This document shows positions 1 to 8,416 of a stretch of 64,000 nt of DNA, one piece after another. Location of the stretch: contig NZ_NISY01000007.1 in NCBI RefSeq assembly GCF_007595705.1, positions 248,001 to 312,000 on the forward strand, read 5' to 3'. Position numbers and translations under genes: made by a program. Each line of letters starts with the position of its first letter. Positions within the stretch are counted from its first letter, which is position 1. This DNA is from Streptomyces sp. SAJ15. GTDB lineage: Bacteria; Actinomycetota; Actinomycetes; Streptomycetales; Streptomycetaceae. The notes beneath the pieces are model-generated. The model saw only the letters and a program-made list of their open reading frames with translations, was not told the origin of the DNA and made no database searches.

Positions 1-1017
1 CGCGGTGATGTCCTCCTCCCGGTCGGCCCAGCGCTGTTCCGCGGTGGTGAGCTGGGCCAGCATCGGCAGGCAGGCGGTCTCGGGCGGCTCGCCGAGGCCG
101 GTGCCGCGCTCGATCCAGCCCTTGTCGGAGGACCAGCGGAGGGTGGCGCTGGGCACGGGCTGGCGGTCGGCGGTGCCGGCCGGTCCGCGGCCGAGGCCGG
201 CGAGGTCCTTGGGAGTGGGCACGCCTCGGCCGGCGGTCCCCGCCCCCGCCTCGGCGGTGCTGTCCGCGGGGCGGGAGGCGGCCGCTTCGGTGGCGTCCGT
301 GGCCCGTTCCGCGACGGCGGCGGACCGGCCACCGCCGTTGCGGGAGGCGGGCCGGTCGCCGGGGACGGCACCCGCGGCGGCCGCGCTGGTGGTCTCGGGC
401 AGCGGGGCGGCGAGGATGGCGGCGATCTCGGGCCGGGTGCCGGGGGCGGGGGCGCAGGGCGCGCTGGGCTCCTTGGCGCGGACCGCCTGGGTGATCCAGG
501 CCCGGTCCAGCACCCGTCGCTCGTCGGCCTCGGCGACGAGGTCCTCGGACTGGTTGTAGTCGCCGTCGGCGGCCTGGACGGCCCACAGGTGGACGGCGAC
601 GCCGTGCTCCTTGGCGGACATCAGGCCGGGCAGCAGATCGCCGTCGCCGGTGACCAGGACGATGTCGGAGCAGGCGCGGTTACGGGCGAGTTCGGTGAGC
701 TCGGCGTGCATCGCCGCGTCGACGCCCTTCTGTGCCAGCCGGCCGTCGCTGCGGGTCAGGGCGCCCAGCCGGACGGTGACCCGGGGCATGACCCGCAGCC
801 GCCGGTGCTCGGGTTGGGGGACCCGGTCGGGGGCGCCGTCGAACCAGTAGATGCGCAGCAACGGGCGTTCGGTGTCGGCCTCGGCGCGTTCGCGCAGGCC
901 GTGGATGAGGGTCGCGTGATCGACGGAGATGCGGGAGCGGACGGGTTCTCCGGCGAGCAGGCTCGCCGCGGCGCCCAGTAGGTACCCGGCGTCCACCAGG
1001 ACGACGCAGCGGTCCAC
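1..1017 (-). CDS. NYN-domain protein (C-terminus cut by window edge)
   Basis: A GTG start at 1017 opens a frame that stays open to base 1, giving at least 339 codons. The N-terminal part reads as an NYN (PIN-like) nuclease fold: an early VVLVDAGYLLG strand with an acidic residue, HAELTELA, and SDIVLVTGDGDLLPG near residue 120, which carries the second acidic cluster. After about residue 165 comes a Pro/Ala-rich linker and then a helical region that runs off the window. NYN proteins are predicted metal-dependent RNases; the substrate is unknown here. The gene is divergent from the small gene at 1271. Family call is firm, function inferred. Confidence 0.8.
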   Translation of the reverse strand, partial: MDRCVVLVDAGYLLGAAASLLAGEPVRSRISVDHATLIHGLRERAEADTERPLLRIYWFDGAPDRVPQPEHRRLRVMPRVTVRLGALTRSDGRLAQKGVDAAMHAELTELARNRACSDIVLVTGDGDLLPGLMSAKEHGVAVHLWAVQAADGDYNQSEDLVAEADERRVLDRAWITQAVRAKEPSAPCAPAPGTRPEIAAILAAPLPETTSAAAAGAVPGDRPASRNGGGRSAAVAERATDATEAAASRPADSTAEAGAGTAGRGVPTPKDLAGLGRGPAGTADRQPVPSATLRWSSDKGWIERGTGLGEPPETACLPMLAQLTTAEQRWADREEDITA

Positions 1018-1120
1018 GTTCCACCCTCTTTCTGAAGTACGGACGTGTGGTCGCCCCCCGGCACGCCGTGCCCTGCCGCCTTCGGCTCTCTCCGAGTCTG
1101 CCCGACCGTACGGGGGTTAT

Positions 1121-1132
1121 CAGTTCGAACTG
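1121..1132. promoter_or_regulatory. 12-bp perfect palindrome in the divergent intergenic region
   Basis: CAGTTCGAACTG is a perfect 12-bp palindrome about 105 bp upstream of the NYN-protein start. A second, imperfect palindrome (CCCCGTCATGACAGGG, 1213-1228, perfect over its central 8 bp) lies nearer the small plus-strand gene. Both are possible operators; no regulator is identified. Confidence 0.3.
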
Positions 1133-1270
1133 GATCAACGGCGTGGTGGATACGGCCTACCCCCGACAAGCCCGCTTCTCACTCACGGTAATTGCCCGAA
1201 ATGCACGATATGCCCCGTCATGACAGGGTGTCTTTCCAGGGGAACGACCCCGACTGGAGGCAGAACAGTC

Positions 1271-1450
1271 ATGGCCAAGAACAAGAACCAGCAGCGCAGG
1301 CAGCAGCAGACCCGCAGCGCGGCGCAGCACTCGCCGGAGCACACCACGTCGTCCTCGATGGAGAGCCCCTCGGAGCAGGGGATGCCGCAGCACTCCTCGC
1401 CCACCAGCGTGGCCCACAAGGGACGTCAGAAGCGCTTCGGCCACAACTAG
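1271..1450 (+). CDS. Small basic hydrophilic protein, 59 aa
   Basis: ATG at 1271 is preceded by GGAGG at 1256-1260, a 10-nt spacing. The product starts MAKNKNQQRRQQQTRSA and ends KGRQKRFGHN. It is rich in Gln, Arg, Ser and Lys, has no hydrophobic segment and is probably disordered. It looks like the short conserved hypothetical proteins common in Streptomyces, but I do not recognise a domain and assign no function. The gene is flanked by the divergent NYN gene and a strong hairpin just after its stop. The consistent ribosome site and coding bias support it being real. Confidence 0.7.
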   Translation: MAKNKNQQRRQQQTRSAAQHSPEHTTSSSMESPSEQGMPQHSSPTSVAHKGRQKRFGHN

Positions 1451-1480
1451 GCCACAACGCATTCGCGCCACACAGCGCTT

Positions 1481-1512
1481 GAGGGGCGCGCCCGTCACCG
1501 GGCGCGCCCCTC
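1481..1512. terminator. Bidirectional hairpin terminator between convergent genes
   Basis: A perfect 13-bp GC-rich stem (1481-1493 with 1500-1512) closes a 6-nt loop. It lies 30 bp after the small plus-strand gene and 27 bp after the dnaE stop, so it can serve both. There is no U-tract, as is usual in Streptomyces. Confidence 0.8.
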
Positions 1513-1539
1513 GCGTACACCTGAGTTCGAAGCGGGGCG

Positions 1540-4500
1540 CTAAGCCCCCAGGCAGGACGGCCCGAGCAGCACCTTGAGATCGCCGAACAGGGCCGGGTCC
1601 GGGGTGACCCGGTGCCGGTCCAGCCGCAGCACCGTGGTCTTCCGGGCGCCCTGCAGCCTGATCCGCACCTCGGTCGAGCCCCGGTGGTGGGAGAGCACCT
1701 CACCCAGCTTCTCCACCAGGGGAGGGGTGACCTTCAGCGCCGGAATGGTGATCGTCACCGGGGCGTTGGCCGACGCCTCCGAGAGGTCCGGCACCATCAG
1801 CTCCATGGCGACCAGCCGCGGCACGTCCTCCCGCTTGTCCAGTCGGCCCTTCACGAACACCACGGCGTCCTCGACCAACTGGGTGGACACCAGCTGGTAG
1901 GTGGCGGGGAAGAACATGCAGTCGATGGAGCCGGCCAGGTCCTCCACCGTGGCGATCGCCCAGGCGTTGCCCTGCTTGGTCATCTTCCGCTGGAGGCCGG
2001 AGATGATGCCGCCGATGGTCACGATCGCGCCGTCGGCGTGTTCCCCGCCGGTGAGCTGGGCGATGGCGGCGTCGGTCTTGTCGTTGAGGACGTGCTCCAG
2101 ACCGAAGAGCGGGTGGTCGGAGACGTAGAGACCGAGCATCTCCCGCTCCTGGGCGAGCAGATAGGTCTTGTCCCACTCGACGTCGGAGAACTCCACGTCC
2201 AGACCGAAGCCCGGGCCGTCGTCGGCGCCGTCCTCCCCGCCCATGCCGCCGAAGAGGTCGAACTGGCCCTCGGCCTCCTTGCGCTTCACCGCGACCACGT
2301 TGTCGATCATCGGCTCGTAGTGCGCCGTGAGGCCCTTGCGGGTGTGGCCCATCTCGTCGAAGGCGCCGGCCTTGATCAGCGACTCGGTGGTGCGCTTGTT
2401 GCAGACCACCGCGTCGACCTTGTCGAGGTAGTCGGGGAAGGAGTTGTACTTCCCCTTCGACTTACGGCAGCGGATGATCGACTCGACGACGTTCTGACCC
2501 ACGTTGCGGACCGCGGTGAGGCCGAAGAGGATCACGTCGTCGCCCTGCGCGGTGAAGTTCGCCTCGGACTCGTTGACGTTCGGCGGGAGCACCTTGATGC
2601 CCATGCGGCGGCACTCGTTGAGGTAGACCGCCGACTTGTCCTTGTCGTCGCGCACCGAGGTGAGCAGCGCCGCCATGTACTCGGCGGGGTAGTTGGCCTT
2701 GAGGTACGCGGTCCAGTAGGTGACCAGCCCGTACGCGGAGGAGTGGGCCTTGTTGAACGCGTATCCGGCGAAGGGGACCAGCACGTCCCACACCGCCTGG
2801 ATGGCCTCGTCCGAGTAGCCGCGCTCGCGGCAGCCCGCCTGGAAGGGGACGAACTCCTTGTCCAGGACCTCCTGCTTCTTCTTGCCCATCGCGCGGCGCA
2901 GCAGGTCGGCCTGGCCCAGCGAGTACCCGGCGAGCACCTGGGCGGCCTTCTGCACCTGCTCCTGGTACACGATGAGGCCGTAGGTGATGTCGAGGACCTC
3001 CTTGAGGGGCTCCTCCAGCTCCGGGTGGATCGGGGTGATCTCCTGCTGCCCGTTCTTCCGCAGCGCGTAGTTGATGTGCGAGTTCATGCCCATCGGGCCC
3101 GGCCGGTAGAGGGCCGAGACGGCGGAGATGTCCTCGAAGTTGTCGGGCTTCATCATGCGCAGCAGGGCGCGCATGGGGCCGCCGTCGAACTGGAAGACGC
3201 CCAGGGTGTCACCGCGGCACAGCAGCTCATAGGTGGTGGGGTCGTCCAGCGGCAGCTCCAGCAGCTGGAGGTCGACGCCCTTGTTGGCCTTCACCATCTT
3301 GACGGCGTCGTCCATGATCGTGAGGTTGCGCAGGCCCAGGAAGTCCATCTTCAGCAGGCCCAGCGACTCACAGGTCGGGTAGTCCCACTGGGTGACGACG
3401 GCCCCGTCGTTCTTCGGGGAGAACACCGGCGCGTGGTCCACGAGCGGCTCGCTGGACATGATCACGCCGGCGGCGTGCACGCCCATCTGCCGGACCAGTC
3501 CCTCGATGCCGCGCGCGGTGTCGATGACCTTCTTGACGTCCGGCTCGTTCTCGTACATCCCGCGGACCTCGGCGGCCTCGCTGTAGCGCGGGTGCTTCTC
3601 GTCGAGGATGCCGGAGAGCGGGATGCCCTTGCCGAGGACGTCGGCGGGCATCGCCTTGGTGATCCGGTCGCCCATCGCGTACGGGTAGCCGAGCACCCGC
3701 GCGGAGTCCTTGATCGCGTTCTTGGCCTTGATGGTGCCGTAGGTGCCGATCTGGGCGACCTTGTCGGCGCCGTACTTCTCGGTCACATACCGGATGACCT
3801 CACCGCGCCGACGCTCGTCGAAGTCGATGTCGACATCGGGCATGGAGACGCGCTCGGGGTTGAGGAACCGCTCGAAGATCAGTCCGTGCTCGACCGGGTC
3901 GAGGTCGGTGATGCCCATGGCGTACGAGACGATCGAGCCGGCCGCGGAGCCACGGCCAGGGCCCACCGCGATGCCGTTGTTCTTGGCCCACATGATGAAG
4001 TCGGCGACGACGAGGAAGTACCCCGGGAACCCCATCTGGATGATGACGTCCATCTCGTACTCGGCCAGCTTCTGCCGGTCCTCCGGGACCCCGCCCGGGT
4101 ACCGGCGGGCCATGCCGCGGTTGACCTCCTCGCGGAACCAGGTGACCTCGGTGTACCCCTCCGGCACGTCGAAGCGCGGCATCAGGTCGCGCTTCTCGAA
4201 CCAGCCGGTGGTGTCGACCTGCTCGGCGACGAGCAGGGTGTTGGCGCACCCCTCCTGCCAGGCGTCGGAGGAGTCGACGGCGTACATCTCCTCGGTCGAC
4301 TTCAGGTAGTAGCCGGTGCCGTCGAACCGGAAGCGGTCGGGGTCGGAGAGGTTCTTGCCGGTCTGCACGCACAGCAGGGCGTCGTGGGCGCCGGCCTCGC
4401 TGGCGTAGGTGTAGTGCGAGTCGTTGGTGACCAGCGGCGGGATGCCGAGCTTCTTGCCGATCTCCAGCAGCCCGTCGCGGACCCGGCGCTCGATCTCGAT

Positions 4501-5085
4501 GCCGTGGTCCATCAGCTCCAGGAAGTACCGGCCCTTGCCGAAGATGTCCTGGTAGTCCGAGGCCGCCTTGAGCGCCTCGTCGAACTGGTCCAGCCGGAGC
4601 CGGGTCTGCACCTCTCCGGAGGGACAGCCGGTGGAGGCGATCAGCCCCTCCGACCACTGGGAGATCGTCTCCTTGTCCATCCGGGGCCACTTCTGGAGGA
4701 AGCCCTCCATATAGGCGTCGGAGGAGAGCCGGAAGAGGTTGTGCAGACCGGTCTTGTTCGCCGCCCAGATGGTCTTGTGGGTGTAACCACCCGAACCCGA
4801 GACGTCATCGCGCTTCTGGTGCGGCTTGCCCCACTGGACCTTCCGCTTGTAGCGCCGGGACTCGGGCGCCACATACGCCTCGATGCCGATGATCGGCGTC
4901 ACCCCGGCCGAGGTGGCCTGCTGGAAGAAGTCGTACGCCCCGTGCAGGTTGCCGTGGTCCGTGATCGCGATATGGGTCATGCCCATGTCGTTGCAGGCCG
5001 TGAACATGTCCTTGAGCCGCGCCGCACCGTCCAGCAGCGAGTACTGGGTGTGCACGTGCAGGTGCGTGAACGGCTGCTTGGCCAC
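1540..5085 (-). CDS. dnaE: DNA polymerase III subunit alpha (replicative)
   Basis: Catalytic subunit of the replicative polymerase, 1181 aa, the usual actinobacterial DnaE1 size. I chose GTG at 5085 because GGAGG lies 9 nt upstream and the family starts at VAKQPFTHLHVHTQYSLLDG. The N-terminal PHP domain keeps metal-ligand motifs (HLHVHT, TDHGN, GIEAY, STGCPSG, TNDSH), which in mycobacterial DnaE1 form the proofreading exonuclease; activity here is inferred. The polymerase aspartates are in PDVDIDFDERRR near residue 415. Helix-hairpin-helix and OB regions fill the C-terminal part. It is divergent from the DUF2252 gene and ends at a shared terminator. Confidence 0.97.
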   Translation of the reverse strand: MAKQPFTHLHVHTQYSLLDGAARLKDMFTACNDMGMTHIAITDHGNLHGAYDFFQQATSAGVTPIIGIEAYVAPESRRYKRKVQWGKPHQKRDDVSGSGGYTHKTIWAANKTGLHNLFRLSSDAYMEGFLQKWPRMDKETISQWSEGLIASTGCPSGEVQTRLRLDQFDEALKAASDYQDIFGKGRYFLELMDHGIEIERRVRDGLLEIGKKLGIPPLVTNDSHYTYASEAGAHDALLCVQTGKNLSDPDRFRFDGTGYYLKSTEEMYAVDSSDAWQEGCANTLLVAEQVDTTGWFEKRDLMPRFDVPEGYTEVTWFREEVNRGMARRYPGGVPEDRQKLAEYEMDVIIQMGFPGYFLVVADFIMWAKNNGIAVGPGRGSAAGSIVSYAMGITDLDPVEHGLIFERFLNPERVSMPDVDIDFDERRRGEVIRYVTEKYGADKVAQIGTYGTIKAKNAIKDSARVLGYPYAMGDRITKAMPADVLGKGIPLSGILDEKHPRYSEAAEVRGMYENEPDVKKVIDTARGIEGLVRQMGVHAAGVIMSSEPLVDHAPVFSPKNDGAVVTQWDYPTCESLGLLKMDFLGLRNLTIMDDAVKMVKANKGVDLQLLELPLDDPTTYELLCRGDTLGVFQFDGGPMRALLRMMKPDNFEDISAVSALYRPGPMGMNSHINYALRKNGQQEITPIHPELEEPLKEVLDITYGLIVYQEQVQKAAQVLAGYSLGQADLLRRAMGKKKQEVLDKEFVPFQAGCRERGYSDEAIQAVWDVLVPFAGYAFNKAHSSAYGLVTYWTAYLKANYPAEYMAALLTSVRDDKDKSAVYLNECRRMGIKVLPPNVNESEANFTAQGDDVILFGLTAVRNVGQNVVESIIRCRKSKGKYNSFPDYLDKVDAVVCNKRTTESLIKAGAFDEMGHTRKGLTAHYEPMIDNVVAVKRKEAEGQFDLFGGMGGEDGADDGPGFGLDVEFSDVEWDKTYLLAQEREMLGLYVSDHPLFGLEHVLNDKTDAAIAQLTGGEHADGAIVTIGGIISGLQRKMTKQGNAWAIATVEDLAGSIDCMFFPATYQLVSTQLVEDAVVFVKGRLDKREDVPRLVAMELMVPDLSEASANAPVTITIPALKVTPPLVEKLGEVLSHHRGSTEVRIRLQGARKTTVLRLDRHRVTPDPALFGDLKVLLGPSCLGA

Positions 5086-5244
5086 GACGGAAGACCTCCG
5101 GCGAACGCTCGATGACGGGTGGAAGAGACAGCTTTGAAGAGTACCCCTCCGCACCGACAGCCTCCGGGCACTCAGGAGTAGCCTCAGCCGTTGTCAGCGA
5201 TGGAACACCTGTCTTACGCGTCAGCACCCAGGAGGCACCCGGCG

Positions 5245-6588
5245 ATGTCGGATCAGCACGTCCCCGTGACGGACGTCGAACAGCGGGGGGAGCGGATCCT
5301 CTCCGTCTTCGCCACCGCCTTCGGTGAGCTGCTCGCCGCCGACCCGGCGGCCTTCCGGGTGAAGTTCCGCAAGATGGCGGCCTCCGCCTTCGCCTTCTAC
5401 CGGGGCACCGCGTGCCTCTTCTACAGCGACCTGGAGGGCGAGCGCGACCGCGGCCCCTACCTGGACGAGCGCACCAGCCGGGTGTGGATCCACGGCGATC
5501 TGCACGCCGAGAACTTCGGCACCTACATGGACGCCAACGGCCGGCTGGTCTTCAACGTGAACGACTTCGACGAGGCGTACGTCGGCCCCTTCACCTGGGA
5601 CCTCAAGCGCTTCGCCGGCTCCGTGGCGCTCATCGGCTACGCCAAGGCGCTCAGCGACAAGCAGATCACCACCCTGGTGGAGACCTACGCCGCCGCCTAC
5701 CGGGAGCGCGTCCGCGCCCTGGCCTCCGGGATCCAGGAGGGCCTCGACGGGGAGCAGCCGCCCTTCACCCTGGACACCGCCGAGGGCCCGCTGCTGACCG
5801 CGCTGCGCGCCGCGCGCTCCCGCACCCGCTTCGGGCTGCTGGAGTCGATGACCGAGATCCGGGACCACGAGCGGCGCTTCTCGGCCGGCGGCGGCTCCAT
5901 CGAGCTGGACGCGGCCACCCGCTACAAGGTCCTGGCCGCCTTCGACGGCTATCTGGAGACCCTCCCCGACTCCAGCCTGACCCGTCCCGACTCCTACCGG
6001 GTCAAGGACGTCGTCGGCCGCCGCGGCATCGGCATCGGCAGCGCCGGGCTGCCCTCGTACAACATCCTTCTCGAGGGCAACAGCGACGCCCTGGAGAACG
6101 ATGTGGTGATCTACATGAAGCAGGGGCAGACCCCGGCGGTCTCCCGGCACATCACCGACCCGCGGGTGCGCTCCTACTTCCAGCACGAGGGCCACCGCAC
6201 GGTGATCTCGCAGCGCGCCCTCCAGGCGCACGCCGACCCGTGGCTGGGCTGGACCGAGCTGGACGGCGCCGGGCAGCTGGTCGCCGAGGTGTCGCCGTAC
6301 GCGGTGGACCTGGACTGGTCCGACCTGGACGACCCGGCCGAGATCGCCGCGGTCGTCGCGGACCTGGGGCGGGCGACGGCCACCATGCACGCGGCCGCCG
6401 ACGACCAGAGCGGCCACTCCCTGGTGCCGTACTCCACCGAGCGCGCCATCGACGCGGTCATCGCCGCCGACGAGGAGGGCTTCGCCGCGATGCTGGTGGA
6501 CTTCGCGCACTCCTACGGCGCGCGGGCCCGGGCCGACCACCAGATCTTCGTCGACCTGTTCCGCAACGGCCGGATCCCGGGGCTCTGA
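5245..6588 (+). CDS. DUF2252 family protein (kinase-like fold)
   Basis: 447 aa from ATG 5245, chosen because GGAGG at 5231-5235 sits 9 nt upstream. The core has RVWIHGDLHAENFGTY followed by VNDFDEAYVGP and a WDLKRFAGS helix. The HGDxHxxN and DFD pattern matches the catalytic loop and metal-binding Asp of aminoglycoside-phosphotransferase-like kinases, and DUF2252 is related to that fold. No substrate is known and none can be read from the neighbours. Predicted cytoplasmic, with no signal peptide or membrane segment. Family call is firm; kinase activity is inference. Confidence 0.85.
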   Translation: MSDQHVPVTDVEQRGERILSVFATAFGELLAADPAAFRVKFRKMAASAFAFYRGTACLFYSDLEGERDRGPYLDERTSRVWIHGDLHAENFGTYMDANGRLVFNVNDFDEAYVGPFTWDLKRFAGSVALIGYAKALSDKQITTLVETYAAAYRERVRALASGIQEGLDGEQPPFTLDTAEGPLLTALRAARSRTRFGLLESMTEIRDHERRFSAGGGSIELDAATRYKVLAAFDGYLETLPDSSLTRPDSYRVKDVVGRRGIGIGSAGLPSYNILLEGNSDALENDVVIYMKQGQTPAVSRHITDPRVRSYFQHEGHRTVISQRALQAHADPWLGWTELDGAGQLVAEVSPYAVDLDWSDLDDPAEIAAVVADLGRATATMHAAADDQSGHSLVPYSTERAIDAVIAADEEGFAAMLVDFAHSYGARARADHQIFVDLFRNGRIPGL

Positions 6589-6652
6589 CGCTCGACCGGG
6601 ACGGGGGGGGGAACCGGGCGCGGGCCGGTCTCGACCGCTTCGCGCCCCGCGC

Positions 6653-6677
6653 GGTCGCGCGGTCTTGACGCGCGACC
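6653..6677. other. Short inverted repeat before a membrane-protein gene
   Basis: GGTCGCGC at 6653-6660 pairs perfectly with GCGCGACC at 6670-6677 around a 9-nt loop that contains TTGAC. It could be a weak terminator for the DUF2252 gene or part of the next promoter; the sequence alone does not decide. Confidence 0.35.
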
Positions 6678-6705
6678 TACACACGGCATGGCACACTACG
6701 CGCCG

Positions 6706-7377
6706 ATGGACATCTCAGCGACTCACCTGCGGGCGGCACGCGCAGCGCTCTTCACGGCGCTGTGCGTGACGCTGTCCGCCGCGTCGCACGTCCTGCTGTC
6801 CGGTGTGCCCATCCCGGTCACGGTCGTCGGCGCGCTCAGCGCCACGGTCTTCGCCATCGCCTACGCGCTCGCCGGCCGCGAGCGCGGCTTCTGGCAGATC
6901 GCCGCGCTCCTGGTGCCGCTGGAGCTGGCCGCCGACACGGCCTTCACCAGCGGGCAGCACGCCTGTTACGGGCCCACCGGAGGCCCGGTGACCGGGCCGC
7001 TGCGCGTCGTCGGGGTGGACTTCGTCTGCGCCGGCGGCGGTGTCGGCAGCCCGCTCACCCATCTGTCCGGCGGCGCCCCGATCAACGGCGTCGGCGTCTC
7101 ACCCTGGCTGCTGCTGGCGGCGCACATCGCCGTCGGCCTGACCGCCGCGGCCTGGCTCCGACGCGGCGAGGCCGCCCTCGGCCAACTGCTCCGCGCGATC
7201 GCCACCTTCACCTTCCGACCGCTCCTCATGGCGGTGGCCGCGGTAGCCGCGGCCACCGCCACCGAGCGCCCGCCCGTACGCCCGGTCCACCGCGACCGTA
7301 CGGCCCCCGCGCTTCCCCTCCTGGTGCACTCCGTCGTGCGTCGCGGGCCACCCCGGTGCCCGGCCCCGGCCGTCTGA
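6706..7377 (+). CDS. Small integral membrane protein
   Basis: 223 aa if started at MDISATHLRAARA (6706). An in-frame ATG at 6688 would add six residues. Neither has a Shine-Dalgarno, and CACACT at 6692-6697 resembles a -10 element, so translation may be leaderless from 6706. Hydrophobic segments are visible at about residues 12-60, 62-80 and 130-150, with a Cys-containing loop between them and an Arg/Pro-rich tail. The thiol protein encoded next could be a partner, but only adjacency supports this. No family recognised with confidence. Confidence 0.7.
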   Translation: MDISATHLRAARAALFTALCVTLSAASHVLLSGVPIPVTVVGALSATVFAIAYALAGRERGFWQIAALLVPLELAADTAFTSGQHACYGPTGGPVTGPLRVVGVDFVCAGGGVGSPLTHLSGGAPINGVGVSPWLLLAAHIAVGLTAAAWLRRGEAALGQLLRAIATFTFRPLLMAVAAVAAATATERPPVRPVHRDRTAPALPLLVHSVVRRGPPRCPAPAV

Positions 7378-7455
7378 GCACCCGCTCCGGCCGCGGACAC
7401 CGCCATCACCCAGCATTCTCACGCACACGTGACATCCGACGGAGAAGAAACGATC

Positions 7456-8292
7456 ATGAGTAACCGGAACAGCCACGCCAACAAGCAGGCGGCTCGCGAG
7501 CGGATGCGCGCCGAGCGGGAGCGCCAGGCCAAGAAGGACAAGGTCCGTCGCCAGTTGACGGTGGCCGGCGCGATCGTCGTCGTCCTCGCGGTGGCCGGCG
7601 GCATCGGCGTCGCCGTGTCGAACATGAACAAGAAGAGCAGCACCGACAGCGCCTGGGACAAGGCCAAGACCGCCAAGTTCGTCAAGCCCGCGAACACCAC
7701 GGGCAAGAACGGCGACATCGTCATCGGGAACAAGGACGCCAAGGAGACCCTGGAGGTCTACGAGGACCCGCGCTGCCCGGCCTGCGCGGGCTTCGAGCAG
7801 TCCGCCGGCGAGCAGATGCTCAAGGACGTCAAGGACGGCCGCTACAAGGTGCGGTACGTCCTGTTCAACTTCATCGACTCGCCCGACATGGCCGGCGGCG
7901 TCGGCTCCAAGAACGCCGTCAGCGCGCTGGGCGCCGCCCTGAACGTCAGCCCCGAGGCGTTCATCGAGTACAAGAAGGCGCTCTTCTCCAAGGAGAACCA
8001 CCCCTCCGAGCGGGATGACGCCTTCTCGGAAGACGACCGGCTGATCGAGATCGCGCAGCAGGTGAAGGCGCTCAAGAAGAACAAGGCGTTCGACAAGGAC
8101 GTGCGGAACGGCACCTACGACCGGTGGGCGCTGGAGATGGGCAAGCTCTTCGGCAAGAACGGCGTCCGGGGCACCCCGACCTTCCGGCACAACGGCAAGA
8201 TCCTGGAGTCCAGCGACCAGCAGAGCGGCGGGGCGATCCTGGACCTGCCGTCGTTCGTCGAGGTGACCGACAAGGAGTTCCCCAAGAAGTAA
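7456..8292 (+). CDS. DsbA-like membrane-anchored thiol oxidoreductase
   Basis: 278 aa from ATG 7456, with GGAGAAG about 8 nt upstream. A Lys/Arg-rich cytoplasmic head (residues 1-35) precedes one membrane segment (about 36-57, VAGAIVVVLAVAGGIGVAV), so the rest should face outside. The thioredoxin-fold part contains EDPRCPACAGFEQ with a CPAC redox pair near residue 107 and a GVRGTPTF cis-proline loop near 240. This is the Thioredoxin_4/DsbA architecture, used for disulfide formation or exchange in exported proteins. The next gene encodes an exported phosphatase, but no direct link is shown. Confidence 0.9.
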   Translation: MSNRNSHANKQAARERMRAERERQAKKDKVRRQLTVAGAIVVVLAVAGGIGVAVSNMNKKSSTDSAWDKAKTAKFVKPANTTGKNGDIVIGNKDAKETLEVYEDPRCPACAGFEQSAGEQMLKDVKDGRYKVRYVLFNFIDSPDMAGGVGSKNAVSALGAALNVSPEAFIEYKKALFSKENHPSERDDAFSEDDRLIEIAQQVKALKKNKAFDKDVRNGTYDRWALEMGKLFGKNGVRGTPTFRHNGKILESSDQQSGGAILDLPSFVEVTDKEFPKK

Positions 8293-8341
8293 CCGCCTGA
8301 AAGCGGGTCACATCCGGCGGCCGTCGGCGTCCGTCGGTTAA

Positions 8342-8374
8342 CGGGCGGGCGAACTCTTGGAGTTCGCCCGCCCG
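8342..8374 (+). terminator. Rho-independent-like terminator
   Basis: A perfect 15-bp stem (8342-8356 with 8360-8374) with a TTG loop, followed by a pyrimidine-rich tract that includes TTCTCTTTCC. It ends the DsbA-like gene. It also lies inside an upstream in-frame extension of phoD, which argues for the downstream GTG start of phoD. Confidence 0.85.
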
Positions 8375-8416
8375 AACTCTGTTCTCTTTCCTTACTTGCC
8401 AGTAAGGTCAGCGGCC

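Noticed and set aside
1612..5115. Very long open frame on the plus strand opposite dnaE
   Set aside because: It is the antisense shadow of a high-GC gene; its His/Val/Gly/Leu-rich product has no fold, and dnaE is certain.
8357..8416. Upstream in-frame start for phoD
   Set aside because: It would begin in the loop of a perfect 15-bp terminator hairpin and put 20 residues before the Tat signal.
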